Source: Paralithodes platypus (lineage: Eukaryota; Arthropoda; Malacostraca; Decapoda; Lithodidae). From it: 64,000 nucleotides of DNA. Of the stretch, positions 1 to 9,581 are shown piece after piece. Both the position numbers and the translations under genes were made by a program. Every line of letters begins with the position of its first letter. The stretch's first letter is position 1. The DNA lies in contig CM064480.1 in NCBI GenBank assembly GCA_032716605.1, positions 29,078,379 through 29,142,378 of the forward strand, written 5' to 3'. The notes beneath the pieces were generated by a model, which had not been told where the DNA came from, ran no database searches, and saw nothing but the letters and a program-made list of their open reading frames with translations.

Positions 1-46
1 TGCGGTACACATAAATAAACCGCATAGGCCGCTCGTAAGGTGTTAA
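1..46. mobile_element. MITE terminus, TTAA-flanked (same family as 25748-26227)
   Basis: The first 42 bases are the reverse complement, with few differences, of the left end of the MITE at 25748: both carry a GCGGTAC block, an AAATAAACCGCATAGGCC block and CGCTCGTAA. They are followed by TTAA at 43-46, the expected target duplication. The rest of this copy lies outside the window. It is a non-autonomous piggyBac-like MITE by its TTAA site and CCC-type terminus; no transposase is visible. Confidence 0.75.
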
Positions 47-503
47 TACGGCGTAGGCCGGAAATATACAAGAAAAAGGGGTTCAGGCAGGTGCGTGCTT
101 CAAAGAAGCCTGCCCGACAAAAATAGGTAACCCTGAAGATTCTGAACACAGATCTGTAGTTACAAAAGGCACCCCACTCAACGAGTGGTGACAAAAATAA
201 TAAGTTATAAGTTTATATGTGCACATCATAAACCCCAAAATACATGTGGAGATCAATTGCTAATGAACTTCATTGAACTAATGTTACATTGCTTTCGCAG
301 CTAAAACTACTATAACAACACCGTTGTTTTGTACTAAACTTTGTACTAGCACAAATTCTCGCAGAGAAATTTTCATATCACATTTTAACCTTAAATTGTA
401 TCACAGCTCTCATACTCCGGCGGGGTCTAGGGTGTCCTATGTCAACTGACTGCACCCCCCCCCCCCCTTCCTTGAAAATAAACATAAGTGACTGCAGGGC
501 CAC
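47..503 (-). other. DIRS-like 3' noncoding region
   Basis: About 450 bases downstream of the recombinase stop carry no ORF. A short inverted repeat (GGGTCTAGG at about 424-432 against CCTAGACCC at about 503-511) straddles the recombinase stop codon, and a run of 14 C lies near 455-468. No clear terminal repeat matching the far end of the element was found by eye. Confidence 0.5.
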
Positions 504-1484
504 CTAGACCCTCTGCCTTAAAGCTATACATGGTAAGGAAGGTTTGTCTAGAGCAACTGACAAGTATCTAGAGAGAAACGTATGATTAGACGCCCACAAC
601 TGTGTGGACGCAATATCTTCAACTGAAAAGTTTTTCAGGAAACGTAAAGAGGCCGCCCACTTGCGTAAATCGTGGGCCCTACCCACAACGCCGGGATTAC
701 TCTCTTTAATGACTTCTACCAGAAGAGAGGCTAATCGCCGTTTAAGTAAGCGTTTACCCGTACTCGCTACCCATAAAGCACCTTGGGGGTTATGAGGAGC
801 TATTCTCAAATATTTGGTTAGAGCTTGCACTGGACATAAATTATGATGCACCTTTCCCCTTTTTAACGCCGGCACCGTGAACTCAGAAAACACGTGTGCA
901 CTATGCTCATTCTTGGCTACAAACGCCGGGGAGGGTGCAATGGAAATTGAATCATTAAGTCTACCAAACCTAAGACAATTAGGTGTGTTGCTCATCGCCG
1001 CCAGCTCAGACACTCTGTTTCCGGTGGCCAAAGCCAAAAGGAAAACTGCCTTCTTTAAGATTAAAGCAAAGTCTGCAGTATTTTGATACAGACGAGAATG
1101 AAGTAAAGACAAAGCTTTGTCCAGAGACCAAGTAGGCATGAGCTGACGGGGAGGTGGGCGGAGTTTAAAACACGCTCTCATAAATCCTGTTTCCTCCGCC
1201 ACCGGTATGGATAGACCTGTAAGGTCGAAAAAGGGCACTCTAATCGCAGTTAAGTGATTCTTCAAAGTAACCACAGATAAACGTTTCTGCTCAAACAGAT
1301 AGTTCAAGTAATTAAAAACCAATGCCACTGAGGGTACAGTTTGTTCCGTTCTAACAATCCAAGAAGTAAAAGCTTTCCAATGAGATTGATATTGTCGCTT
1401 AGTAGACTGAGTATATTGATTGAGCAATTTATTTGTCACATCCCTACCGTATGGTGCTAGCCACTTGGCCTCCTGAATGTCCAT
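504..1484 (-). CDS. DIRS-type tyrosine recombinase
   Basis: A 326-residue protein if started at the ATG at 1484, which overlaps the end of the RT frame by 28 bases. The frame stays open much further upstream to about 3311, but that part only shadows RT and has no ATG supporting it. The catalytic set of the tyrosine recombinase/phage integrase family is visible: Arg157 in GNRVSEL, His271 and Arg274 in HDLRK, and Tyr307 in LSRYL. The N-terminal 100 residues fit a SAM-like core-binding domain. The role is to integrate the element's closed-circle cDNA without target duplication. The frame is -1 relative to RT. Translation may be by reinitiation at the overlapping ATG, since I see no canonical slippery heptamer in the overlap. 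No stop or frameshift interrupts the domain. Confidence 0.85.
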   Translation of the reverse strand: MDIQEAKWLAPYGRDVTNKLLNQYTQSTKRQYQSHWKAFTSWIVRTEQTVPSVALVFNYLNYLFEQKRLSVVTLKNHLTAIRVPFFDLTGLSIPVAEETGFMRACFKLRPPPRQLMPTWSLDKALSLLHSRLYQNTADFALILKKAVFLLALATGNRVSELAAMSNTPNCLRFGRLNDSISIAPSPAFVAKNEHSAHVFSEFTVPALKRGKVHHNLCPVQALTKYLRIAPHNPQGALWVASTGKRLLKRRLASLLVEVIKESNPGVVGRAHDLRKWAASLRFLKNFSVEDIASTQLWASNHTFLSRYLSVALDKPSLPCIALRQRV

Positions 1485-3382
1485 AATGCAAAAGTCAGCG
1501 AGGTCTCTAGGTTGCCAATCGTGTCTAAGTGGAAGTACCCGACCGGGAGCGATACCGGGTCCGGGCACCACATTATTAACTGCTGGTACCACACCTGCGC
1601 CGGCCACAGGGGCGCGATTAGCGAGACTAAGCCTCGATAAACTCGTAGTTTGTTCACTACGTGGCACATTAGTGACGCATCTGGCGGCGGAAACAGATAG
1701 ATGGAGCTCCATCTGTTCCAGTCTGTCACTAGGGCGTCTGGCCCCCCTGCCGGCGTTATCGCCCGGCGGGTGAGGTATAGAGGGAGCTTGTGAGTCTCCT
1801 CGGACGCAAAAAGATCCACTTGTGGATGGGAGAGCTCCGCAATCATTAGGTCGAAAATGGGTTGCTTGAGCTCCCATTCTACTGTCGTGCTCTGTCTCCG
1901 GGACAGAGCGTCTGCCCAGACGTTCGCTACGCCTGGGAGATAAGATGCGTGAAGATAAATATCTAGACTGGTGGCTAGAACAAAAATCTCTTCCGACACG
2001 AGTAGCAACTTCCTTGACCTCGTTGACCCTTGTTTCTGAATACAGTGAACTGCATTCAGATTGTCCATTCTGAAGGCCACTGACTTGCCCCGTAACGCCG
2101 GGCCGTGAGCCTGAAGGAAATACAAGGGGACTAGTAACTCTTTGACATTTATGTGAGAGATTTCTAAGTGGGACCAAAGTCCCTGACCCTGGTGCCCCTG
2201 ATTTGACTGAAATCCCCACCCTATGGTGCCTGACGCATCCGTGTCTACCCATACCGTTGGAGGAGGAGAGGTCCATGACATGATTGAGTGCAATGTTTCC
2301 CTCTTCGCCCAGACCGCTAGTAAGGTGTGGATTAATTTTGGTATGGGCCATAATTTTCCCGCCGGTAAGAGTGGGAAATATTTGTTGCCTTCCAATATTA
2401 ATCGTTTTACTTTCAACCGGCCCAACTTGACAGTTAGCTGAATCCAGTTGAGAGAGCCGACCAGAGACTCCCAGACTCTTCGTGTCGTAGTCAGACTGTG
2501 AAGAAACCTGAACAGTTTCCTGCGAAACCTGTTGCGATTGTCCACACTCTGACTCAGAGTGAGAGCGGCGGTGTCCCAGACCAGCCCTATCCACTGAATT
2601 ACTCGTGAGGGAACAAGGTTTGACTTTACCAGATTTACCTTGAAGCCTAGAGTTTTGACATGTTTTAAAATGATATTGACATGTTTTATGCATAATTGTT
2701 GTGTCTCTGCCACCACCAGCCAGTCGTCTAGATACCACAACACTCTGATTCCCTGTTTTAACAACGGCATCAGGGCTTGCCGGACTAGTTTCGTGAATAA
2801 TCGAGGTGCTAGGTTCAAACCGAACGGCATCCTCTGAAAAACAAAATTTTGGTGCCTGATCCTCAAGGCCAGAAACCTTTGAAATCTTTTGTTGACCGAC
2901 ACGTGCCAATAGGCGTCTGTCAGGTCTAGGGAACACATCCAGCCTCCCGGCGGAAGTGTTAGCCTGATTTGATGAACTGTTAACATTCTGAAAGACTCGT
3001 TGTAAATGTGAAGATTCAGATAAGACAGGTCTACGACCGGCCTCATCTGAACACTGTCCCGTTTGGGAACCAAAAACAGTTTTGACGTGAATACAGGGTA
3101 ATCTGGAGGGACCGGGATGATGACATTCTTGGCAATCATCTCCTGGACCAGCAACTCCACCTCTAATGAAACACAATTTGCCGTTGTCGGCTGACGTAAG
3201 CGAGGTCGCCGGAGCCACTGCCAAGTGATGCCTTTGCGTGCCACCATCCGTGCCCAGGTTTTTAACGGCCATGCTTGGTGACACGTTCGGAACGACCCAG
3301 TTAGCAGACAAGGGTTCGCCGGCTGTACTTCCCTCGGTTCCTCCGGCTCTAAGATAGGCACTGGGAGTGAGAAAGACTTTAG
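1457..3382 (-). CDS. DIRS-type reverse transcriptase / RNase H / methyltransferase-like polyprotein
   Basis: About 640 codons in the -1 frame of gag. There is no ATG near its start: the frame is entered exactly at 3382 if a ribosome slips back one base on the heptamer at 3382-3388. Counting residues from a GTG at 3361: RT about 90-260, with SLDLTDAYWHV as motif A, RMPFGLNLAP as motif B and catalytic YLDD at 210-213. RNase H is about 370-490, with Asp in VDTDAS, Glu in INVKELL, Asp in RMDNLNAV and the final ADALSR. A region at about 505-600 (PQVDLFAS, DALVTDW, FPPP, APLWP) resembles the DAM-methyltransferase-like domain of DIRS1 relatives. All RT and RNase H acidic residues are present and no stop interrupts the frame, so this part looks recently functional. 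Confidence 0.85.
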   Translation of the reverse strand, partial: LKSFSLPVPILEPEEPREVQPANPCLLTGSFRTCHQAWPLKTWARMVARKGITWQWLRRPRLRQPTTANCVSLEVELLVQEMIAKNVIIPVPPDYPVFTSKLFLVPKRDSVQMRPVVDLSYLNLHIYNESFRMLTVHQIRLTLPPGGWMCSLDLTDAYWHVSVNKRFQRFLALRIRHQNFVFQRMPFGLNLAPRLFTKLVRQALMPLLKQGIRVLWYLDDWLVVAETQQLCIKHVNIILKHVKTLGFKVNLVKSNLVPSRVIQWIGLVWDTAALTLSQSVDNRNRFRRKLFRFLHSLTTTRRVWESLVGSLNWIQLTVKLGRLKVKRLILEGNKYFPLLPAGKLWPIPKLIHTLLAVWAKRETLHSIMSWTSPPPTVWVDTDASGTIGWGFQSNQGHQGQGLWSHLEISHINVKELLVPLYFLQAHGPALRGKSVAFRMDNLNAVHCIQKQGSTRSRKLLLVSEEIFVLATSLDIYLHASYLPGVANVWADALSRRQSTTVEWELKQPIFDLMIAELSHPQVDLFASEETHKLPLYLTRRAITPAGGPDALVTDWNRWSSIYLFPPPDASLMCHVVNKLRVYRGLVSLIAPLWPAQVWYQQLIMWCPDPVSLPVGYFHLDTIGNLETSLTFALWTFRRPSG

Positions 3383-5997
3383 TTTTTTGATGGTGGGTTT
3401 GGTGGTGTTGGACGCTTCGCCGGCTGGCTGGTGTGGGCCGAAGACTGGCCCTGCCCCGGCTTATACTGGCCGCGTCCCCTCTGTCCTGAAAACCCTCTCT
3501 GTCTATGCCTGAACTGACCCAGGGGGGATTGGGAGGACTTAGGCGGAAGAAACGGCTTAGAACCCCCTGGCTGAGCTTTAGTAGGAGGCTTAGGTTTGGG
3601 GAAGTTAAATGCGGGTTTCTTAGCCTGTGCGGGACTGTGCTTCACGGCCTGTGCCATGTTAAACACTGTTCGCCATACATCAGGGGACATTAAAGAAGGT
3701 GTAAGTACTGGGGACATTACCACCTGGTTAGCAATGCGATCAGGCAGCTTGCGAACTAATGACATCCTAAGATCCTGTCGTGCTCGCACCGCCTCAAGTA
3801 AGGCTGTGCGTATGTCACCTAAGGATTGAATCGACGACTGAAGAATCAGACGCCGGAATAACTCAACTGATCTTCGAGCATCCGCATCTGCGATTGCCTG
3901 AGTAGACCTGAGTAAAGACTTAGCCACCTGTTGAGAAACTATGTACTGTGAAAACAGGCGGAAAGCTTTTCCCCTTAGCCTAAATTCTCTGTCTAGGTGA
4001 GAAGGGGTAGGGGTAGTGAATGGTTCCTTTAGTTCACAAAGATTAATCTTAGGGGCAGCTAAAAAAGAAAATAAAGCTGACGGAACTCCGCCGGCAGAAC
4101 CTACCGGCATGGAGAACCATGAATGTGTATCCTAAGGGATCTGGTGGGAAGATTTAGAAGTGAAAGTGGTTGCAAAGTTTTGAGCCTCTACCTCCCAATC
4201 CACCCAAGGTCCTGGTCCCAACTGTCCCACCTTCAACACTGGATTAGCTGTCTCGTCTGTGACGGTCTGTAAATCTAGTTCAGGAGTAAGAGCCGACAGA
4301 GCCTTAATATCATTAAACCCATCCAGCTTAGACCAGTCTGAAAAAAGTTTTGAAGCTGAGGCAGGGGGTAAAGCAGGCTTAGATGCATAAACAAAATAAT
4401 CCTGATGATAATAACTAGGTATAGCCTTGATATTTACGTCCAAAACATTACCCAAGGCATCCAATGCCCTTAATTTCTTAGACTTATTTCCCTGGATAAA
4501 CCACTCACGTGGTACCGGGAGTTCCCCTGACAAGGTAGGCTGGGCAAGCTCTGGCTTAGAGGGGTTCAAAGGGACCCATGACTCGTCTGGCCCATAAAGC
4601 AGGGGCATAGCTACCTTTCTAAGAGGCGCTTTGTCTAGAGGCGGTGGATTAACATCCGTAATGACCCTGACATTTGACGTAGTGAATGCCGCCGTAGCTG
4701 GCTTAGAGCTCCCTGCCGGTGACAGAGTAGGAGGGTTAGGAATCTTAGATAAATCGATTGACGTTATCAGAGGCCGTACCGCAGAACTTGTCAAGGGAGC
4801 CCCCAAGTCCATTGTGGGGTTTTCTCGTTGTTGATTAAAGAATTTTGATAGAGCATGAGTAAGTAACCCATCAATTTCTTGTGCTGTAACAAACTGGTTA
4901 GATGCAGAACTTTCAGGTGAATCAGTATTATCATGGGCGGCGTCCAGGCCTGAGCCTGACCCTTGTCCCTCCCTATCTGAAATTAATGACACTTCATCTT
5001 GTTCCTCCCGATCCTCCTGAGAAGACCCCGCCGAGGCAGGGGCACCTTGTTTCCAAGATAAATCAGGGATAGAGGATGGGGTCGCCGCGTCCCTGTGGAC
5101 ATCGGCTACTGTGTGACTCGTATGAGTCGGACGTGGATGGTCAGACCCTGGCTGAGCAAACCGCCAAACACCGAGGCTCTGGCCTACGCTCTCTTGAGAG
5201 TCTGAAACATTCTCAATTATTGAATTTCCTGAACTTTCCGTTTCTAGGGTTAAAATATCAATAGGTAAATCTTGTTTAGGGACAGGCGCTTCACTATACT
5301 CTGAGGCTGTAACAGAAACATTTTCAGGTGTAGAGGTACGATGAGATGCACTAGACTTAGTAGAATGTCGAGAGGACTTCTTATGGGAATCCTTTTTGGA
5401 GAATTTGTGGCTACGGTGTGACCGCGAACTAGACCTAGGTTTGGAAGAATCACCACCATGGCCACTGGGGGAAGCTTCAGTCTTACACTTCTTACTAGCC
5501 GGGGAAGAGGCCCGACTTGAAGACCGCTGTCTGAGGGGTGACCTTGACCTCGATCTCGCCTGCGACGAGGAGGTGGCTGCCGGGGGAGTAGGCTCTCTCG
5601 GGCGTTTAAACGTATCCACAGACGATACAGAACCCTGGCTAGTCTCTGTCGGCTTAAAACCCGTTACTCTAGAGGTACGTTTAGGGGGAGGGTGCTCTGA
5701 CAGCAACTTATCCCAAAGTGGGACGTTGTCACATTGAAGTGACTTATGTGCGACAATGGTAGTATAGGCCGACATTTGTTGTCTGACCTCTCTCAACGCT
5801 ACCGCCGCGGTCTTGTCATTGTCACACAGGACTTTATTGGCTAATTGGGAGCAAAATGAACAATTAAGTGTAACCCAGAGACCCCTTGAACGGTCTAGAC
5901 ATCTAACACACCTTATGCAAAGGGTATGCGCAAAAATTGGGATACCCGCGCAAGTAGGGGTAATGCACAGGGCAAAAACTGGGGCCACATTAGCCAT
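3379..5997 (-). pseudogene. DIRS-like Gag with one in-frame TAG
   Basis: Starts at ATG 5997 and reads to TAA at 3379-3381, with a single in-frame TAG at 4132-4134 that divides it into 621 and about 250 residues. The two halves are in the same frame, separated by only eight codons (the TAG plus seven) from the next Met. The N terminus carries a cysteine cluster (CIRC ... CSFC, spaced like a zinc ribbon). A long Ser/Arg/Lys-rich stretch follows (about residues 140-240), then acidic and proline-rich segments. The second half has a helical block, then a Pro/Gly/Gln-rich basic tail. There is no CCHC knuckle. The role is presumably nucleic-acid packaging. The TAG could be a simple nonsense mutation or a read-through codon; its context (TAG GAT) is not a classical read-through one. 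Function is assigned by position and composition. Confidence 0.65.
3382..3388 (-). promoter_or_regulatory. Programmed -1 frameshift slippery heptamer A-AAA-AAC
   Basis: On the minus strand the last gag codons read TCA AAA AAC TAA, giving the heptamer A AAA AAC in register with the gag frame and immediately followed by the gag stop. A one-base backward slip makes the next codon CTA, which is the first codon of the RT frame. This heptamer is a known -1 frameshift signal, for example in mouse mammary tumour virus. No strong stem lies at the usual 5-9 base spacing; a GCCGG/CCGGC pairing lies about 35 bases downstream. Confidence 0.7.
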
Positions 5998-7860
5998 GAC
6001 AGAGACTGGTGTGAGGAAACTACCGCCGGGTCTGTATTGGTCCGCCGGAGCTCAGCTCTGGAAAAATAAAGAAAAATTTCCAGGAATTAATGCTCATAAG
6101 GTTAACCCACGTGTACGCATACCAGTGTTAATAACCCGCCGGGTAACGGGATGCAAAGACACAGCTAACACATCCCGCTACGCGGCTGGGTGTAAAGAGG
6201 CTAAACAAATCTTCTTAGCTAAAGAACATGAAGAATACCCTCTGATATAATGGTCCAGTATGGCACTTATAGTCTGTAGGAGGTGGTGACTGTCTCAAGA
6301 TTCAATTTTGTAACAAAGCCCCCCCTCATAAAGACGCCGGCCCTTGAAATATTTTAGTAGAATAGCCCAGGGCAGGAATATACGAGATCTGATTTTTTAA
6401 CGAATTGTCCCAAACGATCGTCGTAAAAATAGAAGGCGGCGATACTGAAAGTATCACCCAATTAAGGTTAATCGAAATTGAATTTGTTTATAAATTCCTT
6501 AGTTCCTCCACTTAGGGGCACCCGCCGGGTGTGGGAATCGATTTGGTTAAACCTCACTGATCCTTCAATTGCCGTAAGAGTAAAGGCAGCGATACACAGA
6601 GTATCACTCAAATGGATTGGTTAACTATATGAGACCTAAGTCGTTTTATCTCACCCTGCTCAGGTGCACCCGCCGGGTGAGAAGTCTAAAAGTTAACCCC
6701 ACAAGTTCCTGACCCCACTTCTTTGTAAAAGATCGCCGGGGAGGAACGCCTAAACAACAGCTAGGTTTTCCATGTGGTTGTCGTAAACCAGGTAGAAAAA
6801 CCTATAAAAAACGAGTGTTCTCAAGAACGTCGTTTCTTTATATATATCTAAATATATATGTAAGGATGGGTACAGCCATCCCGCCGGGAATTTAAAGGAG
6901 GCCTGAAACCAGGCACCCACAGAGACGCAGTCCTGGAGAGCCACAGACACCTCCCCACGCCGGGGAACCAGCCAGAGTTAAAAACCACGTGTGGCCCAAC
7001 ACTGCTCATCGGTCAGGATTTTTCATGGTGAAACCGAGAAAAACCCGCCGGAAGGCAAACCCCACCCTGAACAGACACCATCTGAACAATACGACACGAG
7101 GAGAGACACGCACGACTAACCAAGGTCACAACATAATCCGTGGAATTAGCCAATACACAACTAAACCAGGAAACAAATATAGTCCGAGGAATTAGCCAAT
7201 ACACAACTAAAACCCGGATACACATGACACAGTAGGGCATATTTATAAAATAAATAATAACACTAGACATGTGGCAAAGCTACGAGCGGCTGGCTAGGCC
7301 TAGGTAGACGGCATGAAAATAGTTGAAATATAAACACACACTGGAATATCACAACAGGAACCACCGCCAACACACCACCGAAGCGATAACTTCCACCCCG
7401 GGAAGCCTGACACGGACCCAGAAAAAACTTCACTAAGTGAAGAAAAATACGCTGGGAACGTCAGCAAACACACAGCTTACCTCATCAGAAGGATAAAAGG
7501 CAGCAATAATTAACGCGTAATGAAAGCCGCCTGCATCACCAACTAACACAACTGTGAAAAGTTCACGTGTCCACAACAGGACCACGAGGGTACATCCGAA
7601 ATAGATGCCCCATACATACGACCCAAAATACACTGCACTGCGGGCAACCAGCCCAGGACACTCCTGCTACGCCTATCCTAACCTTACTCGATACATCCTA
7701 GAGTAAACAAATGAGAAAAAACTCACTAGGGACGCAACGAATGCGGAACCAGCGGAGCCTGAAAGGTACGTCCGGGCAGGCTGAGCGCAGAGCAAAGAAG
7801 GAGGAATGACGCCTGATTCAGCGTCTGGTCAGAAATCCACACAAGTACATCCACGATATG
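5998..7860 (-). other. DIRS-like 5' noncoding region with internal repeats
   Basis: There is no convincing ORF in about 1.86 kb upstream of gag. Two diverged repeats of about 150 bases are visible near 6418-6570 and 6571-6720. Both hold a GGCRGCGATAC...GTATCAC block and then an ACCCGCCGGGTG block. A shorter direct repeat (GAATTAGCCAATACACAACT) occurs near 7143 and 7189. CGCCGG-type motifs recur about every 150 bases. This may be the promoter and the terminal complex of the element, but I could not resolve terminal repeats. Confidence 0.4.
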
Positions 7861-8144
7861 ATGGAAAGCTTATTGGATAGTTATTCTTATTTTCTTTTTG
7901 TTTTTATTTTTTACGAAGTTTTTTCGTAGTGAGAACCCAATTCATAATGACTGAAGCCATGAGTGAGGTCGCGTGCGCTCATGATGAAGGCTCCTCAGTT
8001 TTTAAATGCTCTGCGCGGTAGATTCAAACTACGGCGGATTAGTGTTTGAAGAGGATGCCTTATGTAATAGGCATGTTCGTCAATGATGGAGGGGCCACTA
8101 ATAAATACAAGAATATGATAAATAATGCATACTTACATTCTCAA
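7861..8144. other. Intergenic gap between DIRS-like element and LINE
   Basis: T-rich sequence with a small inverted repeat (ACGAAGTTTTTTCGT near 7913) and no ORF or recognisable element. Confidence 0.4.
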
Positions 8145-8362
8145 TTCAGTTCAGTCAGTGACAGGAGGAGGTTGTGTTAATCTGAGTTCCTGCCCGGACC
8201 ACCTGCTCGTGACCCAGTGACCATACGCACCTACCTGTGTTTGGAGGCAGTGCACTCGTGTATATATACAAGTGTTTTAGCTCAGTTTTTAGCTGTTAGT
8301 TGACTTATTTGTTTTTGTTTTCTGTACTTAGTTGTTTGCTCCTCGCTAAGCTTTTTGGGATC

Positions 8363-9410
8363 ATGTCAGGTATGGAGTGCGAGTCCTTTACTGAACTGCA
8401 TCATCTTATTCTCCAGGTAAGGGAAGAGATGGTTGTGGTGTAGGAAGAGGTCTTGGCTCTAAGGGAGGTTAATGTTAAACTTCAGAGGGAAGTGGATTTG
8501 ATTAAAGACGAAAATCTAGCTTTCAAGCTTAGCCAAAAGGAAATTAAGTCGAGTAAGGGGAAAAGGGAGGAAGTTGATGAAAAATTGTATTCATGGCAGG
8601 TTGTTAAAAATACGGGTGGGAAAGTCACACTCAAGAAGCAGGATAGTAGAATAGGTATGAGTGTGACAAATACATTCTCTCCTTTGCGAGACGAATGTGA
8701 AGGAAAAGATAGTCAGGATAAGGGAGGGTTAGCCGAAGTGCCTGCCGCCGACTCAGCTCCAACCGCTTACGCTGTGCTACCTACCACCACCACCACCCCC
8801 ACCACCACCACCAAGGGAGCTTCTGCCACCACCAGGGGTTCTCCAACTGCAGCTGCTGGATCCTCCCGAGGGAAAAGTAAGTCTTTTGTCCCGAGAAGGT
8901 AAGTCTGTGTCGATTGTGGGCGACTCCATGGTAAGACATTTAGTTAGGGCTACCTGCACTAAACTTAGGAAGGTTGTGTGTCTGCCTGGCCATGGAGTTG
9001 GGAGGGTTTTAGAGAAGATGGACCACATCTTGGAAGATAGTGGAGATAACCCCATTATCTGTCTCAGTGCCGGGAGTAACGATGTTGGTAAGGGTAGAAA
9101 TGAGGAACTGCTGCAGCAGTATCGGGATGTGTTAGATAAGGTTAGGATGAAGGGAGGGATCCCTGTAGTACATTGTATCCTACCCAGAAGAGGAGTTCTC
9201 AAGGAATGGACATCCAGGGCGATTGGTGCCAATTGCCGTTTGGAGAAATATTGCAAAGAAAAAGCAATACCATTCATTGATAACTGGGATAGTTTCTATG
9301 GGAGAGATGGGATGTACGCAAGGGATGGGGTTCATCTTTCACGGTTAGGGGTTTCTACATTAGCTAGTTCTTTAGATAGGGTGGTTGTGGGGTTTGAACA
9401 GAAATATTGA
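8363..9410 (+). pseudogene. LINE ORF1: coiled-coil region plus SGNH hydrolase (esterase)
   Basis: Reads from ATG 8363. A TAG at 8441-8443 interrupts a Glu/Lys/Leu-rich stretch that looks like a coiled coil (LREVNVKLQREVDLIKDEN). The frame continues through a Thr/Ser/Pro-rich linker to 8902. A one-base shift near 8897 moves the reading into the frame ending at 9410, which holds a compact SGNH hydrolase. That hydrolase shows GDSMVRH (catalytic Ser, block I), SAGSND (block III Asn) and DGVHL (block V Asp/His). CR1 and L2-clade LINEs carry such an esterase in ORF1; its role in retrotransposition is not settled, and lipid or protein deacylation has been proposed. All active-site residues are intact although the ORF as a whole is broken twice. 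Confidence 0.8.
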
Positions 9411-9581
9411 GAGTGTAAATGAGAGGTTAAATGGAACAATTTTAGCGTCAGGCGAAAGCGATTAGGATATTCAGTCTCATGCTAAAAATGATAACTATAT
9501 TGCAAATGATAGTAGTGATGGTGCAACGGAAGATGGAAATGTCGTTAGAAATAAAGGTAAATTAGGTATAAAGAAAAGAAG
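9411..9581 (+). other. LINE inter-ORF spacer
   Basis: About 170 bases between ORF1 and the first recognisable endonuclease codons, AT-rich, with no distinct feature seen. Confidence 0.4.

Larger units (their letters stand above)
47..7860 (-). mobile_element. DIRS-like tyrosine-recombinase retrotransposon
   Basis: Three minus-strand reading frames encode, in order, a Gag-like protein, an RT/RNase H polyprotein and a tyrosine recombinase. That set defines DIRS-order retroelements, which integrate by recombinase rather than by a DDE integrase. A region after RNase H resembles the methyltransferase-like domain of DIRS1/PAT-type elements, which argues against a Ngaro assignment. No DDE integrase or protease is present. 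I could not identify the inverted or split direct terminal repeats, so both ends are approximate: the left end is only bounded by the MITE at 1-46, and the right end by the start of the LINE near 8145. The motif CGCCGG recurs unusually often across coding and noncoding parts. Confidence 0.8.

Noticed and set aside
90..115. Terminal inverted repeat of the DIRS-like element (GGGCAGGCT near 100 and 7772)
   Set aside because: The match is only about nine bases and does not extend, too short to define element ends.
1484..3311. A 935-residue recombinase starting at about 3311
   Set aside because: The upstream 600 codons overlap RT in another frame, start at TTG and show no domain. The ATG at 1484 gives a normal-length recombinase.
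8000..8060. Possible tRNA-like B box (GTAGATTCAAACTACGG)
   Set aside because: No A box, acceptor stem or cloverleaf could be formed around it.
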